64,000 nucleotides of DNA from contig DATGLD010000048.1 of assembly GCA_035294305.1 (NCBI GenBank), forward strand, positions 248,001-312,000, written 5' to 3'. Below are positions 32,750 to 42,357 of the stretch, piece by piece. The translations under genes and the position numbers were made by a program. Below the pieces are notes generated by a model that saw nothing but the letters and a program-made list of their open reading frames with translations, was not told the DNA's origin and searched no databases. The stretch's first letter is position 1; every line of letters begins with the position of its first letter. Origin of the DNA: DASRBN01 sp035294305 (GTDB lineage: Bacteria; Chloroflexota; Ktedonobacteria; Ktedonobacterales; Ktedonobacteraceae).

Positions 32750-35700
32750 TTATGCGAGACGAATGCGGAATGTTTTTATCTCAAAAGGCCTTATCCAGAA
32801 AGATACTGTGTTCCTTTCCCAGGATACATCGTTGAGCGGTTCCTCCAGAAGGTTACATTCTTGCGCCGATAGAATCGGGGTAGCAAAAGTGAGTGTGCTA
32901 TGCCCGCGCTGATTATGCGCTTCGTACAGCCTTATAATGAGGCCGTCGCCATCCTCGGCAGGTTTCACCGTCTCTACAACAATGTGGGCGCACTCTGTCT
33001 GTACAAAAGGAACGCCTGCTATACACCTTGCGGAAACGAGAGGGGCAGAAAGCGCCGGCTTTTGATCATTCACACAAGCCACCGGAACGTTGAGTTCGTA
33101 AGCCCTCCTGACGCTTTGCGCCTCCCTCCAGTCTCCTCTATGTGGCAAGAGGCTATAGGTGAAGCGATGCACACCCTCATCAGCATGCATATCAGGATAG
33201 ATACTGGATTTCAGGAGCGTCAGACGAACAACATTATCGTGTACGTCATGCCCATATTTACCATCATTGAGCAGGCTAACACCATACCCGCCTTCGCTCA
33301 CATCAATCCAGCGATGAGCGCATGTCTCAAAACGCGCCATATCCCAGGATGTGTTTCGATGCGAAGGACGCTCAACGCTGCCAAATTGGATTTCATAGGT
33401 GGCTCGCGCGCTATTGATTGCCAGCGGGAACACCGCCTTCAACAATGTCTGGTGTTCGCGCCAGTCAATCTGCGTAACAATGTCGATGCGCGGGCAGCTA
33501 CGCCAGAGCGAAATACGTTGCATGATAGATGATGACATGTATCGATGGACAACCTCGACAGTCGCACGCAGCGGTCCCTCTTCGATGATACGTATAGCGG
33601 TTACCGCTTGCACCGGATATGGCTTCTCCTCATAAAAGAGATCGATATCCCAGGCATCAAAATTCAAGGGACGGTCCTCATAGGCGATTAACTGGTTGCC
33701 TGTTTGCCCCGGAGCAAGAACGTCACGCCGCGCGCCGATGTCGTAAAGATGGCTCATCTCTCCTTGCGCATTCATCCAGAGGGCATAGTACTGATTCTGC
33801 AAGAGGATCGTTCCCTCACCTGCGTAAGAAGCGCGACAGGCAGGCCGATTCTTTGCGTCACCGGTGAGTCCATTACTGCCCGCCGGTACGACCTGCACTC
33901 CGCACGGGGGAACGCGCAGGCCATCTAGCAGGCACACCGGGTTCCCATCCCAATCAATTGTCTGCTGGGCAAGCGGAAAAAATTTTGCAAGCCTTGCCGG
34001 TATCTGTACAGGGTCCGTGCGTTCCCATGGTAGAGTATTCAACAGGAGCAGATCCCCCTCTTCTACAGGGACCTGGTCTAGCAGCAGAGCGAGGGCCTCG
34101 TCGTATATCTGCTTTCCTATGGCATGTGCCTCGGCATAGAGTCGCATAGCATCTTCATACACTTCATGGATCGAGGAGCCGGGCAGCACATCATGAAATT
34201 GATTGAGGAGTATAAGCCGCCAGCCTTGATTCAGTTGCTCCTGCCGCGATTGCATACCGCAGAGACTGGCCCACGCATTTAATAACTCCACTTCGCGATA
34301 AAATAACTCGATGCGCCTGTTCTCCTGCTTGATGGATGCCTGAGAAGTATAGGTTCCACGGTGATATTCTAAGTACAACTCACCCACCCATGCAGGCAAA
34401 CGGGGATTCTCCCACACGCGCTGATAGAGCTTCCTGAAGTAATCCTCAACTCGATCGGCACGCACCTGGGGAAAGCCAGGCAAATCCGCCATGATCTGCA
34501 CTCTCGCCACCTGTTCTTCTGTTGGCCCACCACCGCCATCCCCCCAGCCATAAAGATAAAGTAAGTGATCATTGATATCCTGCTGGCGATAGTTCATCCA
34601 CGTTCCGGTTATACTGCCCGGTTGTAAGGAGCCATTGTAGGTATAGAAAGTTGCGGTCGGGTCGAGGTCTGCCGCCGTGATGAAGTGAGTGAGAACCTCG
34701 GAGCCGTCGATGCCACGCCAGCGAAATGTATCGCAGGGCATCCGATTAACCTGGTTCCAGCTAATCTTCGTGGTCATGAAGACGGGAATATTACACCCAC
34801 GCATAATTTGCGGCAGCGCGGCACTATAGCCAAAGACATCTGGCAACCAGATTTGACGAGGACTGGCAGCAAATTCTTCTTGCCAGAAGCGCAACCCTTG
34901 CATGATCTGCCGGATAAGCGACTCGCCACCGGGAAGGTTACAATCCGCTTCAACCCACATCGCACCTACCGGCTCAAACCGGCCCTCGGCAACACGCTGC
35001 TTCACCCGAGCATAGAGATCAGGAACATCTTCTTTCAGCCATTGCAGCAACTGCGGCTGGCTCTGACTATAACAGTAATCGGGATAGTTGTCCATTAACT
35101 CTAGCACGTTAGCAACAGCATGAGCAATCTTCTGACGGGTTCTCCAGTAAGGCCACATCCACCCGAGATCGAGGTGGGCATGCCCGCTGGCAGTAATCTG
35201 AGGACGGGCGCCACCCTCCAGGCCCTCTGCAAGACGTGTTTGCAAGTAATCATAGGCAGACCGAGCCGAGTCAATGAAGCGCTTACTCTGCCAGCCCTCA
35301 CGCAGATCGAGCATGTTATAGGCTGTATTGAGACGCGCTAGCAGGGCATGAAATGTCAGACTGTCCTCATTGAGCGTAAGACATACATCCAGGAGGGTCT
35401 GCATCAAGTTGTAGAGCTGCCAGTGAGCCATGTAGCGAGGGCGCAGCGTCAAACCACCAAAATGTAGAGGGGAGTCTGTACAGACCTGAAGCATGAGGGT
35501 GTGCATTTGTCCATCGTATGCTTCCTTATCCAGTAGGAGCCCGGGATGGTGCCGATCAATTGCACCGGCGGCTCGCCCATCAAGAAAAACAGTTGCCTCC
35601 AGAATGAGTAGAAATGGATCAACTTCAGAGGCATCCGAATGCAATTGCAGGATGAGAGGTAACTCTTGCATCGACTGTGGTATTCGCAGGTGCGTCATCA

Positions 35701-35896
35701 GCCAACTTGTGCCATGGTTCTCCCCCCAGAGCGATCCTCTTTCCACCGGAAGCCACTTTTCATCTTCAGGTGATGGTATGGTCATCGGCCCGGCGGCAGC
35801 AAGACTATAGACTGGAGAAAGCATACAGGGCGCCCCTTCAGCCATTTTTCTCAGTTCTTCAAGCCTGACGCGCAGTTTTTGGATAGTAAAAACCAA
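32750..35896 (-). CDS. GH38 alpha-mannosidase
   Basis: A 1048-residue retaining, zinc-dependent alpha-mannosidase. N-terminal carbohydrate-recognition-like region to about 215; catalytic barrel with zinc ligands in GHAHLDLGWMWP (near 237), catalytic Asp in WLPDVFGYSAALPQI (near 345) and HDVLPGSSIHEVYEDA (near 560); C-terminal beta domains. No signal peptide, so cytoplasmic. I prefer TTG 35896 because GAAGGAAGG lies about 8 nt upstream and MVFTIQKLRVRLEELRK matches the usual start; the frame remains open to ATG 36052, but those 52 residues look non-coding. It releases mannose from imported or recycled mannosides. Confidence 0.92.
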   Translation of the reverse strand: MVFTIQKLRVRLEELRKMAEGAPCMLSPVYSLAAAGPMTIPSPEDEKWLPVERGSLWGENHGTSWLMTHLRIPQSMQELPLILQLHSDASEVDPFLLILEATVFLDGRAAGAIDRHHPGLLLDKEAYDGQMHTLMLQVCTDSPLHFGGLTLRPRYMAHWQLYNLMQTLLDVCLTLNEDSLTFHALLARLNTAYNMLDLREGWQSKRFIDSARSAYDYLQTRLAEGLEGGARPQITASGHAHLDLGWMWPYWRTRQKIAHAVANVLELMDNYPDYCYSQSQPQLLQWLKEDVPDLYARVKQRVAEGRFEPVGAMWVEADCNLPGGESLIRQIMQGLRFWQEEFAASPRQIWLPDVFGYSAALPQIMRGCNIPVFMTTKISWNQVNRMPCDTFRWRGIDGSEVLTHFITAADLDPTATFYTYNGSLQPGSITGTWMNYRQQDINDHLLYLYGWGDGGGGPTEEQVARVQIMADLPGFPQVRADRVEDYFRKLYQRVWENPRLPAWVGELYLEYHRGTYTSQASIKQENRRIELFYREVELLNAWASLCGMQSRQEQLNQGWRLILLNQFHDVLPGSSIHEVYEDAMRLYAEAHAIGKQIYDEALALLLDQVPVEEGDLLLLNTLPWERTDPVQIPARLAKFFPLAQQTIDWDGNPVCLLDGLRVPPCGVQVVPAGSNGLTGDAKNRPACRASYAGEGTILLQNQYYALWMNAQGEMSHLYDIGARRDVLAPGQTGNQLIAYEDRPLNFDAWDIDLFYEEKPYPVQAVTAIRIIEEGPLRATVEVVHRYMSSSIMQRISLWRSCPRIDIVTQIDWREHQTLLKAVFPLAINSARATYEIQFGSVERPSHRNTSWDMARFETCAHRWIDVSEGGYGVSLLNDGKYGHDVHDNVVRLTLLKSSIYPDMHADEGVHRFTYSLLPHRGDWREAQSVRRAYELNVPVACVNDQKPALSAPLVSARCIAGVPFVQTECAHIVVETVKPAEDGDGLIIRLYEAHNQRGHSTLTFATPILSAQECNLLEEPLNDVSWERNTVSFWIRPFEIKTFRIRLA

Positions 35897-36085
35897 GCAG
35901 AATTCCTTCCTTCTCAACTTTTTCGCGATGCCGGTTTTCAAAAGGGCCTGTTCCACTGGCTTGATGGCGAGACCGGTATCGCGAAGCAGTAAGAATAGCA
36001 CCTCTGGCTCTACCCAACCTGTCAAATTATCGCGGCAATTGGAGTCCAGCACTACCTGGATGGCGGTTTGCTTGCCGATCAGGAG

Positions 36086-36559
36086 CTAGAAACTCTTGAC
36101 ATCTTCAACACAGCCGCTTGCCTGCGTATACACGATATATGTCCGCTGCGCAACCCAGCCATTGGGTCGATGCGCCGTGATGATGTACAGCCGGATCTGG
36201 CCGCCCTGGGGTTGCGCACGAGCGCCAATATAGTCGAGGGTGAATGTCAGATGCTCACCTGCTTCCGCACGCCGCTCTTGCTCGACCTGGCCCGTAAGAG
36301 TTGAGAGGGGCAGCTGGGCCTGTAGCGTAGGGCAGAGCTGGCGCCAGCCAAGGGCGCCATCACGCTCGACCACCGACTGCATGAACTGATCGGCCGGCGT
36401 AGGAGCATGCGCTTGTACAGTTCCATGTGTCGCCTGGGACAATAGCGATACTCCCAGTATCAAGAATAGATTGATATACAGAATCGGAGAGTGCAGCACG
36501 CGCAAGATTGTGTCCTGGAAACGCTTATTAGAGGATTCGATCTGTCTGCGATGTAACAT
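36086..36559 (-). CDS. small exported or membrane-anchored protein
   Basis: A 157-residue protein. A hydrophobic stretch (ILYINLFLILGVSLLSQATHG, about residues 27-47) with a basic N terminus suggests a signal anchor or signal peptide. The rest (60-157) alternates strands and one helix and looks like an NTF2-like or DUF4878-type fold, an impression only. AAAGG precedes the ATG at 9 nt. A triple-repeat promoter lies 165 nt upstream. Confidence 0.72.
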   Translation of the reverse strand: MLHRRQIESSNKRFQDTILRVLHSPILYINLFLILGVSLLSQATHGTVQAHAPTPADQFMQSVVERDGALGWRQLCPTLQAQLPLSTLTGQVEQERRAEAGEHLTFTLDYIGARAQPQGGQIRLYIITAHRPNGWVAQRTYIVYTQASGCVEDVKSF

Positions 36560-36718
36560 GTTTCAACCTTTCTCGTGACTCCTTAGCCCGCGTTTTTCTT
36601 GCAACGTCCAGGACATCAGCAACTGAACCTTCTTCCACTCCGTATTTCGTAGTGAAAGGTGAGCAGATATTGCGGTCCTGGGACTGCACGCTATGCTGAA
36701 AATCTTCTCTTCAATGCT

Positions 36719-36766
36719 AGTATGAACATGATCTGTCATAAAAGCGTTTAGTACAGCGTTATGAGA
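36719..36766 (-). promoter_or_regulatory. triple repeat promoter, site 3 (small exported protein)
   Basis: On the minus strand: cores CATAACG, CTAAACG and TATGACA (36766 down to 36733; the first spacing is 12 bp), 8 bp, then CATACT (36719-36724). The 36560-36978 gap otherwise holds only the palindrome at 36913-36946. Confidence 0.62.
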
Positions 36767-36912
36767 ATCATCAGAGTTGAAGAGTACGAGCCCCTCTTCC
36801 TTACATGGCCAGTTCTACAAACTCCTTACCATGCGTGAGCGACCATCGTAGGATTGCTGTTGGGGTAGATAATAGTGCTGTGTCCTGGAGAAAGGGGCTG
36901 ATCAAATGACAA

Positions 36913-36946
36913 CGCCATTCCCCTGTCAATTGACAGGGGAATGGCG
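36913..36946. repeat. perfect 34-bp palindrome, probable terminator
   Basis: Bases 36913-36929 are the exact reverse complement of 36930-36946 with no spacer. It lies 32 nt beyond the stop of the GH5 gene. On the minus strand it is followed by a moderately T-rich stretch, so a terminator is likeliest; a protein-binding site is also possible. Confidence 0.75.
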
Positions 36947-36978
36947 CAAGAGGTGACAAGAGGGTAAATACTAGACTG

Positions 36979-38190
36979 CTACTGATTCAGCATTGGCCAT
37001 TGATAGGCGTTCAAAATGTCCATTTTGCTCTGATTGACCGTCTTCCAATCGCTTTGCAAGATGCCGCCGGTATCACCCGAGTCAGGATTCCAGGCCCAAT
37101 AGGTATAGCTGATATCGTTCGCCTTTAGAAAACTGACCAGGGTGCGCTGCCACACACCCTCCGCATCCTGGCCCATGGAGTATCCCCCAAATTCTCCCAG
37201 AAACACGGGGATGCCCATTTTTTCTAGAAAGGCCCAGTGCTTCTCCCAGACGGCTGGGAGGGTCTTAGCAAGATCGGAAGGCTCAGGAACCTGGAACCAT
37301 GACTGATTATAGATCTCCGGGCCATAGTCGTGGGCCGAGTAGACCAGCTTGTTTGGCTCTGAAAGTTGCACCGGATACTGCTTTGCTCCCTCCAGGTTGC
37401 CGCCCCACCAGTAGGAATCTCCATGATACTGCTCGATTCCTTCTACGATAATAAGCCAGTTCGGATTAACAGCGAGGATGGCATTACCTGCTTTTTGAGC
37501 TGCTATGCGCCAATCCGTGCTGGGATTGCCATCTCCCCAGGTGGCCGGTCCATGCGGCTCGTTCGCCAGGTCGGCTCCAATAATGGTAGGATTATTGCGG
37601 TAGTGCCTGGCAAGCATGACCCAATCACTAATCCAGAGCGACTGTGGAATTTGATCAGTATACCACAATGGGGGACGCTGGTCGGCGGTGGGATCATGAC
37701 GATCAAGAATGATCTTCAGGCCGAGGCGCCCGGCTCCTTGAATAATGCGATCCATGAGCGCCAGCCCCTGAAGCCCTTTCAGGTCAGGATTCAACCGGTA
37801 GTTAATTCCTTGTGGCTTACTCGCCGGGTCGAACAGTTGGTTGGTGAAAGGCAGCCGAATGGTATTGAAACCCAGTTGCACCATCTGCTTGAGCATGCTT
37901 TGCCAGTTGCGAACATCGAGCCCGTGAGGAGCAAAAGTACTTGTTTCAAAGCCAAACCAGTTGACGCCTGTAAGTATCACCCTACATCCCGAAGAGTCGA
38001 GCAATTCGGCATGAAACGTGCTGATGAAACCTACCTGATGACCTGGCTGGCATGAGGTAGATATTCCATCCGATATCGATACAGGAGCCGGTGTTGATGC
38101 ACAACTCACGAGGAGCGGTATGCTCATAAGAGCTATACCGACAACGACTATACTTTTTCTCCAAAAATCACTTATGTAGGGGGAGCTCAT
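36979..38190 (-). CDS. GH5 cellulase, lipoprotein (copy 1)
   Basis: A 403-residue secreted endoglucanase-like enzyme. The lipobox LLVSC (Cys near 28) predicts attachment to the outer face of the membrane. The catalytic barrel has GVNWFGFET (near 75), acid/base Glu in DLANEPHGP (near 210) and nucleophile Glu in VFLGEFGG (near 330); SYTYWAWNPDSGDTGG follows. It should cut beta-1,4-glucans. ATG 38190 follows GGAAGG at 5 nt. A close paralogue is encoded at 60215-61486. No signature promoter was found upstream. Confidence 0.9.
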   Translation of the reverse strand: MSSPYISDFWRKSIVVVGIALMSIPLLVSCASTPAPVSISDGISTSCQPGHQVGFISTFHAELLDSSGCRVILTGVNWFGFETSTFAPHGLDVRNWQSMLKQMVQLGFNTIRLPFTNQLFDPASKPQGINYRLNPDLKGLQGLALMDRIIQGAGRLGLKIILDRHDPTADQRPPLWYTDQIPQSLWISDWVMLARHYRNNPTIIGADLANEPHGPATWGDGNPSTDWRIAAQKAGNAILAVNPNWLIIVEGIEQYHGDSYWWGGNLEGAKQYPVQLSEPNKLVYSAHDYGPEIYNQSWFQVPEPSDLAKTLPAVWEKHWAFLEKMGIPVFLGEFGGYSMGQDAEGVWQRTLVSFLKANDISYTYWAWNPDSGDTGGILQSDWKTVNQSKMDILNAYQWPMLNQ

Positions 38191-38657
38191 GAATCCTTCC
38201 TCTCCAGATGTAACAAAATACGACAAAAGTTGGTCATGATGTCCTGACATAGAGATGTCCTCTATGCATCTCTTTGCCACGCACTCCATAAAGCTGGATA
38301 GTCACCTGGCGATTTGTGTTTCGCCGCTGCCATGGTTGTGAATTATGCAAAACCGCGAATGTCTGGCATGAATGATGCATGCGTACACTGTTTGAGAGTA
38401 TACACAGTTTCATTCCTGAGTTGTCGGAGAAACGCCTCAAGCTTAAAAGGCGTGAATCTCAAGAGCATGAGGATACGCTAATTGGAACGCAATCGTTCGG
38501 AGTAGGATAGCGGGGAGGGTTTTATCTTTCCAGCTTGAGACCTCGCTTGAAGGAGGTCGCTACTAGGAGATGAGCCTGAAAATTGCTGACCTCCTAACTT
38601 CTATTTGGAACCCGTGTCACCAGCACTGTCATTATTTGCCGCATACGACTCGGTCGG
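38191..38657 (-). other. gap between the glycan operon end and GH5
   Basis: About 470 nt. It contains two short hairpins, CGCCT/AGGCG near 38434-38453 and GACCTC/GAGGTC (38539-38544 with 38553-38558), either of which might end the long operon; neither has a U-run. No gene seen. Confidence 0.4.
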
Positions 38658-39110
38658 CTATCTTAATATGGTAAGAATATATCCCTCTGCGTGAATGGAG
38701 CGAATATCGATGCCGAATACTTGTAACTTTGCCCGGCAGCGCGAAAGGATATTTCTGATCGGTTTCATCGAGCGATCCAGCGTCTGGCGCTCGACCGCTT
38801 CATGCAACGTTGTTCGCGCATGACTGATCGTCTCATCAGTGATGGCCGCGCGCAACACTTCATAAGGGCAATACTGGGGATAGGAATCCAGCAAGGCAAC
38901 CAGGGCATACATCTCGAGTTCTGTCAACACTTCTTGCGCCACCAAACCATGCACTTCTGCTGACAGCTGGGTGAGAACAAACGTTGACAAGCTGTAGGGA
39001 TGGGTATTCAACACTAGCACATGTCCTTCTGGCAATATTGCCGGTAACGAATAGAAGCGAAATTGTTGCCTTATTGAATCGCGGGGTCTGAACTGTCCTG
39101 ATACAGACAT
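38658..39110 (-). CDS. stand-alone OmpR/PhoB-type DNA-binding protein
   Basis: A 150-residue protein. Residues 60-150 match an OmpR-family winged helix: LTELEMYALVALLDSYPQ, a helix ending SMKPIRNILSRCRAKLQ and the C-terminal wing FGIDIRSIHAEGYILTI, equivalent to the usual GYRL. There is no receiver domain; residues 1-55 are a short beta-rich segment. It is the last gene of the surface-glycan operon, 20 nt after the PP2C gene, with AAGGAG at 7 nt. It is a candidate reader of the tandem 11-bp repeats found at seven promoters. Confidence 0.75.
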   Translation of the reverse strand: MSVSGQFRPRDSIRQQFRFYSLPAILPEGHVLVLNTHPYSLSTFVLTQLSAEVHGLVAQEVLTELEMYALVALLDSYPQYCPYEVLRAAITDETISHARTTLHEAVERQTLDRSMKPIRNILSRCRAKLQVFGIDIRSIHAEGYILTILR

Positions 39111-39129
39111 TTGCCTTACTCCTTCCGGA

Positions 39130-40302
39130 TCACAATGATCGCTTCAGCTCGCGTGGGAACGGATGCGGTATCTCGACGGTCTCGGGCTTGACGAGAAGTT
39201 GCAGGCCACTCTCACCTCCACACCTTTCTGGCTCGGTCACACGAACAACAATCACGCTGACATTGTCAGTTCCGCCTTCCTGCAAAGCGGCATCGACCAG
39301 CATATGACTTGCCTGTGATGGGACTGGCGCTTGCCGCACGATCTCCTGCATACGTAGATCACGAACCATCTCCCATAAGCCATCAGAACAGAGTATCAGA
39401 GTATCACCCGGCTGGAGAGGCTCGATGAAAGCATCAACCGGGATGAAAGGTTCACTACCCAGACTGCGGTAAATTCGGTTCCGTTGTGGATGACGATAGA
39501 TGTCATCCGGCTGGATAATACCGGACTCCACCAGATAGGCCACCAGCGAATGATCCCGCGTTACCTTGCGCAAGCCGCTAGCTTCTCGATACAGATAGGT
39601 GCGACTATCACCCACGTTCGCGATAAAGGCAGTACCCTCTAGTATCAGGACAGCATTGACAGTGGTCCCCATTTGAGTTCCTTGCTCTTTGTTGCGCCGA
39701 TACAGTTCCCGATTCGCCGCCTGCACACCAAGGATCAGGACTTCTCTACACGCAATTTTGTCAGGCGCATAACCCTTCGCCATTCGCGGCAACACCCACT
39801 CAATCATCGTTTGAATGGCCAGATGACCGGCCTCTTGACCGAAGGCATGGCCACCCATCCCGTCTGCTACGATAAACAAACCAAAGTCCTGGGACTGTGC
39901 CCGCTCGAGTCGCGTACCTCTGGCCGCAAAAAGGCTATCCTCGTTTGGCTTGTGACGGCGTTCGAGTCCTGGATCTGAACGCCATCCGACAAGTAGATGC
40001 GGAGCGCAATCCTCGCTCCGCTGTTCTTTGAAGCGATTTTCCACGTTCATCCCTCCACCTGCTGGCAAACCTACCATTGGCTCCACATTCACTGGAGACG
40101 GGGGTGAAAGCAAAGTTGAGGACCAGGATGGTTGTTGTTCCATTTCGTCACCCTTAGCCTGGAAAGTCTCTTCGGCAAGCGCAGCATGCACGCGCGCCCG
40201 AATCCAATCAGGTGAGATTTGCGTCTGTGCATGTTCAGGTTCCAGGCTTTCCTGCCCGAACACCTCTCTCCATAGCTTTGTTATATAGCTCGACACACGC
40301 AT
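39130..40302 (-). CDS. PP2C-family serine/threonine phosphatase
   Basis: A 390-residue metal-dependent phosphatase. The catalytic domain spans about residues 100-355, with NEDSLF (near 121), VADGMGGHA (near 146), GDSRTYLYR (near 224), CSDGLWEMV (near 302) and GGTDNVSVIVV (near 343), covering the standard PP2C motifs and their metal-binding Asps. An N-terminal extension of about 95 residues looks disordered. No partner kinase is in the window. It lies within the glycan operon, suggesting phospho-control of envelope assembly. Confidence 0.9.
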   Translation of the reverse strand: MRVSSYITKLWREVFGQESLEPEHAQTQISPDWIRARVHAALAEETFQAKGDEMEQQPSWSSTLLSPPSPVNVEPMVGLPAGGGMNVENRFKEQRSEDCAPHLLVGWRSDPGLERRHKPNEDSLFAARGTRLERAQSQDFGLFIVADGMGGHAFGQEAGHLAIQTMIEWVLPRMAKGYAPDKIACREVLILGVQAANRELYRRNKEQGTQMGTTVNAVLILEGTAFIANVGDSRTYLYREASGLRKVTRDHSLVAYLVESGIIQPDDIYRHPQRNRIYRSLGSEPFIPVDAFIEPLQPGDTLILCSDGLWEMVRDLRMQEIVRQAPVPSQASHMLVDAALQEGGTDNVSVIVVRVTEPERCGGESGLQLLVKPETVEIPHPFPRELKRSL

Positions 40303-40353
40303 GAATGCTTTTCTCCTTTCAGAGGTCTTTTGCCGGTGGAAACCGTCCAGCTT

Positions 40354-42246
40354 TCAAGGTAACACTGTGAACGGGGTAGTAATGACAGCTCCACTCTCCT
40401 GGCCCATGAAGACCAATTGGTAATTCCCGGCCACGTCAGGCACCTCCCAGGTAGCGGGAACCGCGAACCGACCGTCTTTATCGGCCTGGATATGCGCTAT
40501 CAGTTTCCCTGAGCCGTTCGTACCGGCACCCTGATACTGGCTACCCGGCCGGGTCAGATACACCATGACCTCCTCACCGGCGACAAAGTCCTCTCCTGTG
40601 AAACCCAGACGCGCGTGAACGGGGGGCGCGTAGTTATCCAGGATGACCCAGGGATGAAATCCCTGAACATTCAAACTGGCTGTGCTCGGCGTCTGGCTCT
40701 GGTGGCCCACAAAAAAGAGCGTATAGTTGCCCTGCTTGAGCAGTGGAACGGGGAAACGCCCCGCTATATTGCCTCCGGCATTCGCGCGTACCGTTATCCC
40801 AGGCACATCCCCTGGTTTGCCCAGATACACATCCACAAGTTCGCCTGGCAGGAAGCCGCTGCCATAAAAGCCCACTACACTGGGCGGTTTGACTGTATAC
40901 GTGTCCAGTTGTACAAGAGGTGGAATCCGGTCCAGGTGGAAACGAGCTTGCGCCCACCGGTGGCTGCTCACCCCTTCTAGCTGTAGGGCAAGGTAACCGG
41001 GAGTCAGATTCGATAGAACCGTGTTCGAGACGATACTGAATTGCCCGGTTTTGTCAGCAATGACTGGAGGAAGCATCGCAACAACTTGACCCAGGAGAGT
41101 ACGAACTGTGATGGTCACCTCTTCACCGGGGCGGAAACCAGAACCCTTGAAAACGAGCGGCACATTTGACGTCAGCGCGGCCCCTTGCAATTGAATAGTG
41201 GCAGAGCCGCGCTGAGACATGGCCGGGGTAGATGATGAAATAGCCCTCGCCCTGTGAGCAGTGAGCGATGGGGCAGCATGCATATGGCTCACAGGAACAG
41301 CACGGCCTGCTCCTGCACCTTGTAGAAGCCATCTGGGAAAAAGAATCGCTGTCCCCGAGATAAGCATCAGGCCAATAAGCGCCATAATAACTGCCATAAC
41401 CCGTCCAGGTGGTAACGAATTGGTAGCAGGCATAGCTCGCGCCGCCCGCGCGGATCCCTTGCGCAAGCGCAGAGCCAGGACGACTCGCAGGGCCTCAAGC
41501 ACAATGCGCGGGTTCATTTTGGATGTGCCAACCAGGCGATTTTCAAAGAGGATTGGGACCTCGACAATTCGAAAGCCGCGGCGAGCGCAGAGGTAGGTCG
41601 TCTCGATCTGGAAGACATAGCCATTGGAACGCATATTGTCCATCTCCGGGAGCAAGGTCTCCAGAACCTGGCAGCGGAAACCCTTGAAGCCCCCGGTCAG
41701 ATCGTGGACCGGAAGGCCCAGCAGCAGCCGGGCATAGACTGAACCTCCTCTGCTGAGCAAGCGGCGTCTGAGCGGCCAGTTCGTGGCACTGCCACCAGGC
41801 ACATAGCGCGAACCAAGCACGACCTCGGCTCCATCCAGGGCAGCCCCCAGGCTCGGTAGGCGGCCCGGATCATGTGAGAGATCGGCGTCCATGGTAAAGA
41901 CCCGCCGGTAGCCCATCTCCAGGGCGCGATGGAACCCATCGCGATAGGCAGAACCGAGACCCAGTTTGCCGGGCCGGTGCAGCACATATACGCTGCCCGG
42001 GAAGCGCTTCGCAAACTCCTCGGCCAGTACCCCGGTGCCATCTGGGGAGTTATCGTCAACGATGAGCACATCAAATGACCCTATTTGTAGGATGCGGGGC
42101 ACCAGTAGTTTCAAGTTGATAGCTTCATTGTACGTAGGGATGATGACCACATTCTCTTGATGCTCATGCTTCTCCTCTACTGACGATTTTTCTGTAGAGG
42201 CTACGCATCCCTCTGAGGCATTCACACCTTTTCGATGTGTAAACAT
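40354..42246 (-). CDS. polyprenol-phosphate mannosyltransferase fused to surface repeats
   Basis: A 630-residue protein. Residues 30-260 are a GT2 enzyme of the dolichol-phosphate-mannose-synthase type: VVIIPTYNEAINL, IVDDNSPDGT, MDADLSHDP and TGGFKGFR are all present. A single membrane helix follows (about 290-315, VMAVIMALIGLMLISGTAIL), then three beta-sandwich repeats of about 90 residues with the pattern GSGFxPGExVxVYL, placed outside the cell. Start ATG 42246 follows AAAGGAAAAG. It should make polyprenyl-phosphate-sugar used by the GT39 enzyme of the same operon. The repeat fusion is unusual. Confidence 0.87.
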   Translation of the reverse strand: MFTHRKGVNASEGCVASTEKSSVEEKHEHQENVVIIPTYNEAINLKLLVPRILQIGSFDVLIVDDNSPDGTGVLAEEFAKRFPGSVYVLHRPGKLGLGSAYRDGFHRALEMGYRRVFTMDADLSHDPGRLPSLGAALDGAEVVLGSRYVPGGSATNWPLRRRLLSRGGSVYARLLLGLPVHDLTGGFKGFRCQVLETLLPEMDNMRSNGYVFQIETTYLCARRGFRIVEVPILFENRLVGTSKMNPRIVLEALRVVLALRLRKGSARAARAMPATNSLPPGRVMAVIMALIGLMLISGTAILFPRWLLQGAGAGRAVPVSHMHAAPSLTAHRARAISSSTPAMSQRGSATIQLQGAALTSNVPLVFKGSGFRPGEEVTITVRTLLGQVVAMLPPVIADKTGQFSIVSNTVLSNLTPGYLALQLEGVSSHRWAQARFHLDRIPPLVQLDTYTVKPPSVVGFYGSGFLPGELVDVYLGKPGDVPGITVRANAGGNIAGRFPVPLLKQGNYTLFFVGHQSQTPSTASLNVQGFHPWVILDNYAPPVHARLGFTGEDFVAGEEVMVYLTRPGSQYQGAGTNGSGKLIAHIQADKDGRFAVPATWEVPDVAGNYQLVFMGQESGAVITTPFTVLP

Positions 42247-42357
42247 GTTCTCTTTTCCTTTCTCTCCCTCTATCATGTGTCCAGTGAAACAGTGTAGTTC
42301 AATCACAGCATTGTGGTACTGCCAGGTCGGAAGATGACCTGGCAGTAGCGTGATCCG

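Noticed and set aside
38215..38265. Possible triple-repeat site before GH5 copy 1
   Set aside because: A single CATGACC core near a T-rich -10 candidate; the other two units are absent.
38539..38558. GACCTC/GAGGTC hairpin as operon terminator
   Set aside because: No U-run on the minus strand, so termination cannot be supported.
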